NCBI GenBank assembly: GCA_012797725.1
Contig: JAAZON010000297.1
Coordinates: forward strand, 1-13,697
From: SAR324 cluster bacterium
Lineage (GTDB): Bacteria; Bdellovibrionota; UBA2361; JAAZON01
Direction: 5' to 3'
DNA length: 13,697 bases
Each line of letters begins with the position of its first letter. The stretch's first letter is position 1. The translations under genes and the position numbers were made by a program. Positions 7,093 through 13,697 of the stretch are shown in pieces. The notes beneath the pieces were generated by a model. The model saw nothing but the letters and a program-made list of their open reading frames with translations, made no database searches and was not told where the DNA came from.

Positions 7093-8370
7093 ATGATAGA
7101 CTTAAATGATCTTCGTCAAAGACCCGATGCTTATGCAGAAGCAGCTAGAAGAAAGAGATTTTCTATTGATATTAATGCCTTTGTTGAGCTTGACAAAGAA
7201 TACCGTCAACTCAAAGTTGTGGTTGACGAGCTACGTTCGAAGCAGAATGCCTTTAACAAAGAGCTTCCCAAACTAGGTGGTGAAGAAAAACAGAAACGTA
7301 TAGTGGAAATGAAGGAGCTTGCAATTCAGCTTAAAGAGAACGAAAAAAATCTTTCGGAGCTTGAAGAAAAATGGAGCAGAGAGCAACTTCTAATACCGTC
7401 CATTCCGCTTGCCTCAGTACCTGACGGGAAGGACGATTCTGAAAATGTCGAAAAACGGAGGTGGGGCGAGATCCCTAAATTCTCATTCACACTTAAAGAT
7501 CATGTTCAACTTGGATCGGAACTTGACATTATTGATATTGAACGTGGAGTAAAGATAGGAGGCTCACGCTGCTACTTCCTCAAAGGGGATGGAGTGAGGC
7601 TTCAGCATGCCATTTTGCAGCTAGCTATGGATAGGCTTCATTCAAAAGGCTACACCTTGATGGATCCTCCGCATATAGTGAAGTACGATGCTATGGCAGG
7701 AACTGGGTATTTCCCTGGAGGAGAAGAACAAGCTTATAGTCTGGATGAAAGGGATAAAGGTTTTTATCTAATAGGGACTTCTGAGGTATCGGTAGCATCC
7801 TATCATAAGGATGAGATACTCCAGCTCTCAGACCTTCCTAAGCGCTATGCTGGCTATTCCCCATGCTATAGAAGGGAAGCTGGAACCTATGGGAAAGATA
7901 CCCACGGTCTATATCGAATACATCAGTTTTATAAAGTGGAACAAGTCATAATATGTCGTGCAGATCCTGAAGAAAGCATGCGTTTTCATCAGGAGATTTT
8001 GGGAAATGCTGAAGAGTTGCTTCAGTTAATGAAAATTCCTTATCGAGTAGTGGATGTTTGCAGCGGAGATATGGGTATAGGTCAGGTGTATAAGAACGAT
8101 ATAGAAGCATGGATGCCCTCTAGAAACAATTATGGAGAAACTCATAGCTGTTCGTCACTTTACGACTTTCAATCTCGCCGTTTGGGTCTAAGATATAAAG
8201 ATGAGAATGGAAAAAGTACCTATTGCTATACGTTGAATAATACGTGCATCGCATCCCCAAGAGTTCTAATTCCATTGCTTGAGATCTATCAAAATGAAGA
8301 TGGGACAGTAACCATCCCAGAGGTCTTAAGGCCATATATGGGTGGCCAAGAACGTATCGTTAAAGGATGA
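7093..8370 (+). CDS. serS: Seryl-tRNA synthetase
   Basis: This cytoplasmic enzyme charges tRNA-Ser, and tRNA-Sec where present, with serine through seryl-adenylate. The 425 residues match the normal bacterial length. Residues about 1-100 form the tRNA-binding antiparallel coiled coil, starting with the typical MIDLNDLRQRPDAY. The class II catalytic core follows: GTSEVS at 228-233, motif 2 with CYRREAG at 258-264 and HQFYKVEQ at 277-284, an ETHSCSSLYDFQ block at 349-360, and motif 3 TLNNTCIASPR at 380-390. The protein ends with RPYMGGQERI. Motif 3 has NNT where many bacteria have NGS. From memory this version occurs in several non-proteobacterial lineages, so it is probably a lineage trait and not a defect. 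The ATG at 7093 fits the conserved N-terminus. Its stop overlaps the start of the histidine kinase gene (ATGA), so it is the first gene of a three-gene operon. Confidence 0.98.
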   Translation: MIDLNDLRQRPDAYAEAARRKRFSIDINAFVELDKEYRQLKVVVDELRSKQNAFNKELPKLGGEEKQKRIVEMKELAIQLKENEKNLSELEEKWSREQLLIPSIPLASVPDGKDDSENVEKRRWGEIPKFSFTLKDHVQLGSELDIIDIERGVKIGGSRCYFLKGDGVRLQHAILQLAMDRLHSKGYTLMDPPHIVKYDAMAGTGYFPGGEEQAYSLDERDKGFYLIGTSEVSVASYHKDEILQLSDLPKRYAGYSPCYRREAGTYGKDTHGLYRIHQFYKVEQVIICRADPEESMRFHQEILGNAEELLQLMKIPYRVVDVCSGDMGIGQVYKNDIEAWMPSRNNYGETHSCSSLYDFQSRRLGLRYKDENGKSTYCYTLNNTCIASPRVLIPLLEIYQNEDGTVTIPEVLRPYMGGQERIVKG

Positions 8371-9266
8371 AGAACCTTCGAAGCTCTATTGATACGGGCA
8401 TGTTGCTTCGATATGTGCTGGTTGGGCTTTGGGCTCTTCTCACAATAGCTCTAAGTGGTTGGTGGGCCTATTTTGCTGCTTGCCAAGCAGAAGCTCTAGC
8501 AAAGCTAGATAACGAATATGCGAAAATGCTTGCACGTCACCAGAATATGCTTCTATGGGAAGGAGTTACCCTCTTCCTTTGTCTTATTGGAGGCAGCTTC
8601 GCTCTAGCCTGGGCGATGTACAAAGAACGAAGAGAAATAAGAAGGACAAAGAGGTTCTTTGCTGCTTTTACTCATGAGTTAAAGACCCCATTGGCCGCGC
8701 TTCGTCTTCAAGCGGAGATTCTTAAAGAGAGAATTAATGACTCGTTTCTTCAAGAGAAGCTTGTTAGGTTATTATCTGATCTTGAACGTCTTTATTTGCG
8801 ACTTGAGAATTCTTTGTTTTTGTCTGCTGCGAATAATTTGACACTGGTATCAGAGGAATTAAACCTCGAAGAACTAATCTTATCGCTTCAAGATGTTTGG
8901 GCCTCAGTTAAAATCAAACTTTCAAGGTGTTCTAAGCTTTATGCGGATAGGAAGGCACTTGAGGTCATTATTGGCAACCTTATAGAGAATTCCATCACCC
9001 ATGGCAAAGCATCATCTCTCTTCATTGATGTGGAAGAGAAGGACTCTGGAATGGTCGAGCTAAGCTTTAAGGATAATGGAAAGGGATTTGATGGCGATCC
9101 GAAGAGACTTGCTGAGTTGTTCTTTCGCCAGAACTCAAGCAGTGGTTCAGGGGTGGGCCTATATGTTGTTAAGTTATTAGTGCAAAGAATGAAGGGGACA
9201 ATTTCTTTCCTTGAGAAAGAAAAGGGGTTCGAGGTAAAGCTCCAATTACCAGGAAGACTTTTATGA
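8367..9266 (+). CDS. Membrane sensor histidine kinase
   Basis: A 299-residue two-component sensor kinase. Two membrane helices (about 13-38 and 62-84) enclose only about 23 extracytoplasmic residues, so there is no room for a folded periplasmic sensor domain. The signal is more likely sensed in the membrane or through a partner (inference). The phospho-acceptor box FTHELKTPLAALRLQ lies at 101-115 with His103. The ATPase domain has an N-box LIENSITHG at 205-213, a D-box DNGKGFDG at 236-243 and a G-box SGSGVGLYVVK at 259-269. The segment between the dimerisation domain and the N-box is short, making this a compact kinase. The ATG overlaps the serS stop as ATGA, and the gene's own TGA overlaps the regulator start in the same way. 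The two overlaps support one mRNA and translational coupling. The order kinase-then-regulator is the reverse of many OmpR-type pairs. The ligand is unknown. Confidence 0.94.
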   Translation: MKNLRSSIDTGMLLRYVLVGLWALLTIALSGWWAYFAACQAEALAKLDNEYAKMLARHQNMLLWEGVTLFLCLIGGSFALAWAMYKERREIRRTKRFFAAFTHELKTPLAALRLQAEILKERINDSFLQEKLVRLLSDLERLYLRLENSLFLSAANNLTLVSEELNLEELILSLQDVWASVKIKLSRCSKLYADRKALEVIIGNLIENSITHGKASSLFIDVEEKDSGMVELSFKDNGKGFDGDPKRLAELFFRQNSSSGSGVGLYVVKLLVQRMKGTISFLEKEKGFEVKLQLPGRLL

Positions 9267-9940
9267 CAAGACTCCTTTTGGTTGAAGATGATAGCTCTTT
9301 AGGCCAGACTTTGTCGGAGAGGCTGACAGAGGAGGGCTACACTGTTGTTTGGGCGCACAGCTGCGAGGGAGCGATACAAAAGTTTCTTGAAAATTCGATT
9401 GACCTGGTTTTGCTTGACATAGGACTTCCTGATGGAAGTGGATTTTCGGTGGCTCGTGCCGTTCGTGAGAAGAATTCCACTCCTTTAATTTTTCTTACAG
9501 CTATGAATTCTGCTGAATTCAGGCTTGAGGGATTTGAAATTGGAGCTGACGATTATATTCCAAAACCGTTTCATCTTCGTGAACTATTGCTCAGAGTTTC
9601 AAGAGTCTTGGAAGCTAAGGGGATTAGAAAAACCATTGAGGCTGGTAAAATCTCAATAGATCCTGATAGTTTTTCTATTATTTTACCCAATGGTGAACTT
9701 TCGCAGCCAGCCGTTCGTGATTTTGAGCTTTTGAAGCTACTCATAATGTCAGCTCCCAGAGTTTTAAGTAGAGAAGAATTGCATCAGAAGCTCTGGCCTG
9801 AAGACTCTGAGAGCAGCACTTTTAGAAGTATTGACAATGCGGTTCTAAGACTGCGTACTATCTTCCGTAAGATTTCTGATGAGGAATATATTCGATCTGT
9901 GAGGGGTGTTGGCTATCAATGGGTTGGTGAGAAAACTTGA
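9263..9940 (+). CDS. OmpR/PhoB-family response regulator
   Basis: A 225-residue DNA-binding response regulator and the evident partner of the kinase just upstream (ATGA overlap at 9263-9266). The receiver domain (1-120) has the acidic pair Asp9-Asp10, the phospho-acceptor Asp52 in LLDIGLPDGSG, Thr79 in FLTA and Lys101 in IPKPF, so all switch residues are present. The C-terminal winged helix (about 125-222) has DFELLKLL, VLSREELHQKLWP and the family-typical RSVRGVGYQW near the end. Phosphorylation would promote dimerisation on direct-repeat sites. Its targets are not known; autoregulation of this operon or control of the downstream nitroreductase is possible but not shown. I see no convincing terminator between 9941 and 10000. 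Confidence 0.96.
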   Translation: MTRLLLVEDDSSLGQTLSERLTEEGYTVVWAHSCEGAIQKFLENSIDLVLLDIGLPDGSGFSVARAVREKNSTPLIFLTAMNSAEFRLEGFEIGADDYIPKPFHLRELLLRVSRVLEAKGIRKTIEAGKISIDPDSFSIILPNGELSQPAVRDFELLKLLIMSAPRVLSREELHQKLWPEDSESSTFRSIDNAVLRLRTIFRKISDEEYIRSVRGVGYQWVGEKT

Positions 9941-10000
9941 AAATCATGGCCTAGATGTACTGAACGGACACAAAAATAGGGTATTAATAAGCTGATTTGC

Positions 10001-10050
10001 TGTTAATTTCTCAACAATGTACTCTATAATAAAAATATATATAGATAAGG
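10001..10050 (+). promoter_or_regulatory. Promoter and ribosome binding site of the nitroreductase gene
   Basis: A perfect TATAAT lies at 10025-10030, with TGTTAA at 10001-10006 as a weak -35 element 18 bases upstream. TAAGG at 10046-10050 stands five bases before the ATG at 10056. The implied leader is short, about 20 nt. This suggests the nitroreductase is transcribed independently of the serS operon. Confidence 0.55.
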
Positions 10051-10055
10051 TCTGA

Positions 10056-10646
10056 ATGGAACGAGTGCTTGATAAGAATTCTTTAGATATTCTCTTTCGA
10101 GAAGCTCGGACTTATAGTCGATTTCTCGACAAGGAAGTGACAAATGAACAACTGCAGGCAATGTATGAGCTTATGAAAATGGGACCTACTGGCGCAAACA
10201 CCTGCCCAGCTCGGATAATTTTTCTAAGGTCAACAAAAGCCAAGGAAAGACTTAAACCTGCACTTGCACCAGGAAATGTTGATAAGACCATGAAGGCTCC
10301 AGTCACTGCTATTGTTGGAGGCGATCTTGAGTTTTATGAGAAACTTCCCTTGCTTTTTCCACATACAGATGCACGTTCTTGGTTTGTTGGAAATGATACT
10401 TTGATAAACCGAACAGCCTTCCAGAATAGTACGTTACAGGGGGCCTACTTGATAATGGCTGCACGTGCAGTAGGACTGGATTGTGGACCGATGTCTGGCT
10501 TTGACAATGAGATGGTAGATAGAGAATTTTTCCCTGATGGAAAGATAAAGAGTAATCTCTTATGTAACCTTGGGGTGGGAGATCCTTCATCGCTACACCC
10601 AAGGAACCCACGCCTAGCATTTGAAGAGGTTTGTTCAATTATTTAG
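10056..10646 (+). CDS. rutE: RutE-like nitroreductase (putative malonic semialdehyde reductase)
   Basis: The 196 residues equal the length of E. coli RutE as I recall it, and the two align throughout. Shared blocks include LMKMGPTGANTCPARIIF (40-57), LPLLFPHTDARSWF (97-110), AYLIMAARAVGLDCGPMSGFD (130-150) and the C-terminal RLAFEEVC. It is an FMN-dependent NAD(P)H oxidoreductase of the nitroreductase fold. In the Rut pyrimidine-degradation pathway RutE reduces malonic semialdehyde to 3-hydroxypropionate, but no other rut gene is in this window. The physiological substrate here could therefore differ, and related HadB/RutE proteins are often annotated only as nitroreductases. No signal peptide is visible, so it is cytoplasmic. 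Start and ribosome binding site are clear. It converges on the minus-strand relic at 10861-11512. Confidence 0.9.
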   Translation: MERVLDKNSLDILFREARTYSRFLDKEVTNEQLQAMYELMKMGPTGANTCPARIIFLRSTKAKERLKPALAPGNVDKTMKAPVTAIVGGDLEFYEKLPLLFPHTDARSWFVGNDTLINRTAFQNSTLQGAYLIMAARAVGLDCGPMSGFDNEMVDREFFPDGKIKSNLLCNLGVGDPSSLHPRNPRLAFEEVCSII

Positions 10647-10687
10647 ATTATAAGAGCTAGCGGTAAAATTCTGACTCTTTTTTAATT

Positions 10688-10831
10688 TCAGTTAGCGGAA
10701 TCAGAAGAGCTGTTTTCGGAAGTAGTAAGGCAGAAAAGCAGACTCAGACTGCCGAAAGCAGTTAAGCAGATTGCAGAGAGCCGAAATAAAATACCCTTAG
10801 GTGCTCCGATGACGAACTCAGGAAAAACCAT
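10688..10831 (-). CDS. Possible small membrane protein (47 aa)
   Basis: ATG at 10831 to TGA at 10688-10690 on the minus strand. GGTGA stands seven bases upstream of the ATG, a fair ribosome binding site. The product has a charged boundary (PKG, about 11-13), a single hydrophobic helix (about 14-37, including LSAICLTAFGSLSLLFCL) and a Ser-rich polar tail. No lipobox is evident although two Cys are present. It lies just downstream of the substrate-binding-protein relic on the same strand, so it might be a remnant of that operon. I recognise no family, and chance cannot be excluded at this length. Confidence 0.3.
   Translation of the reverse strand: MVFPEFVIGAPKGILFRLSAICLTAFGSLSLLFCLTTSENSSSDSAN
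10736..10786. repeat. Imperfect direct repeat (22-23 bp, two copies)
   Basis: Copies at 10736-10757 and 10764-10786 both begin AAGCAGA and end GCCGAAA, with differences in the middle and six bases between them. They lie inside the possible small membrane ORF, where they encode two similar hydrophobic stretches. They look like a local duplication that has since diverged. The rest of 10647-10860 shows no clear terminator for the nitroreductase gene. Confidence 0.4.
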
Positions 10832-10860
10832 CTGTTCATCACCCTGCAACGAAGAGCAAC

Positions 10861-11512
10861 TCAGTCCAAGACCTTAATCTTTCCACTCTTGTATTCACGT
10901 GGAATTAGGGGAACAGGATATGCTTTCCCCTGATGGTACTAAGTTTTCCCATAATTCCTTCATAGTTCCTAAGATCCTTCAGCTGCTTGATAAGCGAAGC
11001 GGCGTGATTTGAGTTGAAGGTGAGCAAGAGATGACCGATTTCACACCCGAGGCCTGCATATGCGTTTAGCTAACACCCAAAGCGTCCTTGAAAACGGCCT
11101 TCGAACTCATTCGATCTGAAATATAAAATTCTGGTGATATGAATAGTACTCCATTAAGAACGTCTTTATTTCCTTGGTGTATATTTGGAGCAGGCAGAGA
11201 CCAATTTCCTCCCATTTTTGTTTTGATTCCAAGAGCTTTTGCCTGCCTTAGGACGTTAATATACTTATGATCATAAGCTGCCAAATGAATGAATTCTGCT
11301 CCCAAATTTCTCAATCGTAAAAGTTGTGTAGGGAAATCGCTCTCGTCCGAAAGAGAGCCCTCGCTCTGCTGCCAGGAATAGACCAGTGTAAACAAAAATG
11401 GTATCTTCTTTGATTTTGCAATTGGAATTATTGCAGTCGCAGCATTTCTGTGGGAAACACAAGAATGAAAAAATATATCTTGAAGAGCCGACGAAGCATT
11501 TTTAATAGCATT
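10861..11512 (-). pseudogene. Decayed periplasmic substrate-binding protein (Peripla_BP_6 / LivJ type)
   Basis: Minus-strand pieces follow the C-terminal half of a branched-chain-amino-acid-type ABC transporter binding protein. The first open piece (11512 down to 11066) reads RNAATAIIPIAKSKKIPFLF and then DFPTQLLRLRNLGAEFIHLA, AYDHKYINVLRQAKALGIK and NGVLFIS. After TAA at 11066-11068 a second frame gives NAYAGLGCEIGHLLL and LKDLRNYEGIMGKLS. A third frame gives YPVPLIPREYKSGKIKVLD and the natural stop at 10861-10863. So there are two frameshifts. The jump from KKIPFLFTLVYSW to DESDFPTQLL also appears to lack about 80-100 residues that family members have there. The N-terminal lobe and signal peptide are missing: an in-frame TGA stands at 11513-11515 and nothing similar is seen upstream. 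Intact proteins bind amino acids or similar solutes in the periplasm for an ABC importer, and no permease or ATPase gene is adjacent. A non-functional relic. Confidence 0.8.
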
Positions 11513-11734
11513 TCATAAGGCTGAAATCCCTCTGCGTAATTACATCATTTTCACACATAAACCGAAATCAAGTGAATTAAGTATATGAATTGTATGGTTA
11601 ATCCTAGACCTATCAATTACTTAAGTTATTTTCAATTTTCTGCCGACTATAGAATGGACTAGGCATACAGCCTTGGGACTAAAACTCCTGGAGCCTGAAT
11701 GTTTAGGTCTTAACGCAGAAAGAGTAGCAGGCCC
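11513..11734. other. Intergenic region upstream of the large helical protein
   Basis: Both strands are interrupted by stops and no further piece of the binding-protein relic is recognisable. A weak plus-strand promoter-like pair, TTATTT (11626-11631) and TATAGA (11648-11653) 16 bases apart, could drive the gene at 11735. An in-frame TAA at 11711-11713 limits any upstream extension of that gene. Confidence 0.3.
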
Positions 11735-13697
11735 ATGTCTAAAGTGCAAAATGGCGTAAGCCTAGAATATGCCCTTAGAGAAATTCTAAACGCTGCTGGA
11801 ATTAATAACTTAAAAGCAGTGCTAAGCCAGACTGCATCTGCTGCAAGAGAAGCTCCAGAAACCTCGAGAGATCCAAAACTGCAAGACCTAAAAATCCTGC
11901 TTCGGGCGATAGAGTGTAATAGAGAAATTATAAAATCATTAAAAGGCATGCTTGCTCAAAATGATAGTCAAAAAGCTGCTCTACTTGAGTTGATGAAGGT
12001 TATTGAAGATAAAATTCCAGAGTCGTTGCAGAAAAATAGCGTGCCTGTTTTTACCGAGAAGGTGCTTCAGTCACCCCAGAAATTAGCAGAGATTCTCTCT
12101 GATTCAAACACATTGAAATACAAAATGCTTCTTCAGCTACTTGAAGGGTTTCAGACTGATATCCAAAGTGGCGCCTCGACTTCGGCTTCTGAGAAATCTT
12201 TGGCACATATTCAAAGTAAAATTGTAAACTTAGTCGAGATTCACAGAGAAAAAGATGATCAGCCTGGCAGGATTGAGAACCCCTTACGAAAACTAGTTGA
12301 AATTCTTAGCTCAATGCCACAAGCCTCTAGGGAACTCCTTGCAAAAGGGGAAAAGCTCCTTGAAACCATGCTTCGTGCTCATTTGGATTCTATTAAACTA
12401 ATTGAGAAGGATATACAAGATGCCATCGAACCTGCATTTGCAAACAATCCCATAGAGACATTGGTGGCAACCTTGGTTCGAACCGAAAAAATAATCAAAG
12501 AAGCAAAGACCGATATTGAGCAAAAATTTCTTGACTTTGTTTTAACACTTCGAAAAAACCTGGAGAATTGTTCTGATAAAGATCCTGCAAAACTGCAAAA
12601 TGTGTCTGATGTATTAAAGAGGAGTTTGGAGACTCTCGAAAGAGATATTAAACCAATGATCTTTGCGTCACATGAAAAAAGTGAAGAACGAGTGAATGAA
12701 ACTGTTCCTAGAAAAGTCATGTCTTTGCTTCGCTCCATTGAGATCCAGTTGAGAACACTTAGCATAATGCCCGATGACGTGTTACGTAATTTTGTTCTTG
12801 AGTTAAGAACTGAGCAGCAAGGGGCAGGGCAACAGATAATCAAGCACATGGAAGCTTTATGCAAAGAGCTTCGATCCATAGAAGTGCATGTTGCCAATGC
12901 GGTTAAGGACGGATTCAGAAAAGAGATTGAGAAGTTAGAGGCGAGCTTAGGCAAATTGATGAGAGTCGACATTGAGCCTCAGCAATTTCGACATACCTTG
13001 AATGAAATACAGACACAATTAAAAGAAGTTCCGGAATTCTTTCAGAAGGTGGTCTTGATGGAGAGACAGAGCGCAATTGTCCTACCATTACCATTTCTTA
13101 AGGCTCTTAGCAGTATTGAAAACTCACTCAAACTTTTGCTTCAGCAGATGAGCCAAGCAATTCAGCAAACTTTACAGGAATTCTCTCAAAACCCCTTATT
13201 CAAGCAATTGCTGGAAGAGCTGACCCGTATATTAAAATTTGAGCTCCCTGAAAACGATTCTCCTATGATGCAAGGGGTAAAGAGAATTATAAGAGATATA
13301 GGGGAGAAACTTGAGTTACATGTACAAAAAGGAAGTCCTCCAACTGTGCTAAAGGAGATTTTGCAAGATGCTTTGAAACAAGTTGAAAGGAGTCTGTATT
13401 TTCAAAAAGCCTCTAAAGGGGACTTCGTTCAAGAGGATTTAAAATTTGGAACAGGGAGGCTAAGTGGCAATACGGAAATCGGAGATCTTGAAATATTGCT
13501 CTTTCCTGGAATAAACATCCTGCCAAAGGTGAATCGGGAAAACTCTGTAGAAATGAATCGGCTGCTGCTTTTCGAAAATTTACGTCGGCTAGAGAAGCAA
13601 ATTCGAGAGACTATAAAACTTTTGGAACAATTTAGAGAGGGAGTTCCTAAAATTTTTGAAACTAGCAGCCAGCCACAGATGCCATCGCCACTTCAGA
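11735..13697 (+). CDS. Large coiled-coil-like helical protein of unknown function (3' end beyond window)
   Basis: From the ATG at 11735 the frame is open for 654 codons to the window edge, so the protein is larger still. The start is the first one after an in-frame TAA at 11711, but the ribosome binding site is weak (AAAGAG about nine bases upstream). The sequence is almost wholly amphipathic helix, rich in Leu, Glu, Lys and Gln, with few aromatic or Gly residues and no membrane segment or signal peptide. A degenerate motif of the form L-R/S-x-I/L-E recurs at residues 56-60 (LRAIE), 332-336 (LRSIE), 379-383 (LRSIE), 458-462 (LSSIE) and 616-620 (LRRLE). Around it are helices such as LLRSIEIQLRTLSIMPDDV. 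This suggests divergent helical repeats of a scaffold, filament or apolipoprotein-like kind. A more globular stretch (about 565-600, FGTGRLSGNTEIGDLEILLFPG) interrupts the helices. A secreted effector or cell-structure role is possible but nothing shows it. The minus-strand ORF at 12379-12972 is its shadow. Confidence 0.85.
   Translation, partial: MSKVQNGVSLEYALREILNAAGINNLKAVLSQTASAAREAPETSRDPKLQDLKILLRAIECNREIIKSLKGMLAQNDSQKAALLELMKVIEDKIPESLQKNSVPVFTEKVLQSPQKLAEILSDSNTLKYKMLLQLLEGFQTDIQSGASTSASEKSLAHIQSKIVNLVEIHREKDDQPGRIENPLRKLVEILSSMPQASRELLAKGEKLLETMLRAHLDSIKLIEKDIQDAIEPAFANNPIETLVATLVRTEKIIKEAKTDIEQKFLDFVLTLRKNLENCSDKDPAKLQNVSDVLKRSLETLERDIKPMIFASHEKSEERVNETVPRKVMSLLRSIEIQLRTLSIMPDDVLRNFVLELRTEQQGAGQQIIKHMEALCKELRSIEVHVANAVKDGFRKEIEKLEASLGKLMRVDIEPQQFRHTLNEIQTQLKEVPEFFQKVVLMERQSAIVLPLPFLKALSSIENSLKLLLQQMSQAIQQTLQEFSQNPLFKQLLEELTRILKFELPENDSPMMQGVKRIIRDIGEKLELHVQKGSPPTVLKEILQDALKQVERSLYFQKASKGDFVQEDLKFGTGRLSGNTEIGDLEILLFPGINILPKVNRENSVEMNRLLLFENLRRLEKQIRETIKLLEQFREGVPKIFETSSQPQMPSPLQ

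Noticed and set aside
10647..10860. Rho-independent terminator after the nitroreductase gene
   Set aside because: A T-run exists near 10677-10683 but no stable stem precedes it; the TTCTGA/TCAGAA pairing flanks the T-run and is only six bases long.
12379..12972. 197-codon minus-strand frame
   Set aside because: It is opposite the 654-codon plus-strand frame, and its Ser/Phe-rich composition is what the complement of Lys/Glu/Leu-rich helix codons gives.
1..13697. tRNA genes, CRISPR arrays, insertion sequences
   Set aside because: Reading both strands I saw no cloverleaf-like T-arm sequence in a suitable setting, no regularly spaced repeats and no transposase motif.

Overview
The window (about 40% G+C by eye) looks like a bacterial chromosome segment, probably from a Gram-negative lineage. 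No gene here fixes the phylum. The seryl-tRNA synthetase carries the 'TLNNT...SPR' form of motif 3 and an 'ETHSCS' block, rather than the form typical of Gammaproteobacteria. Two of the more easily recognised genes are decayed by stop codons, frameshifts and central deletions. That pattern suggests a genome undergoing reduction, possibly a host-associated bacterium (inference).

Left part (1-3253): two divergent genes share a 267-bp control region. The minus-strand gene runs off the left edge and encodes an all-helical, HEAT-like protein of unknown function. The plus-strand gene encodes a protein of about 560 residues with a probable HD-type metal-dependent hydrolase domain and an unrecognised basic C-terminal half. 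The region between them holds overlapping inverted repeats that could act as an operator or a switching leader.

Middle (3254-6880): a relic of an LTA-synthase/alkaline-phosphatase-superfamily membrane sulfatase has lost its catalytic core. It converges on an intact recD2 helicase gene. A small minus-strand ORF of doubtful status overlaps the 5' end of the relic.

Core operon (7093-9940): serS, a sensor histidine kinase and an OmpR-type response regulator are joined by two ATGA start/stop overlaps. This suggests translational coupling of a tRNA synthetase to a two-component system. A nitroreductase of the RutE type (10056-10646) follows with its own consensus -10 box and Shine-Dalgarno sequence.

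Right part (10647-13697): a minus-strand relic of a periplasmic amino-acid-type substrate-binding protein is followed on the same strand by a possible small membrane ORF. A large helical, coiled-coil-like protein of unknown function then starts at 11735 and runs off the right edge. I found no tRNA, rRNA, CRISPR array or insertion sequence. The best candidates for undescribed biology are the divergent HD/helical-protein locus, the serS-linked two-component system and the long helical protein at the right edge.
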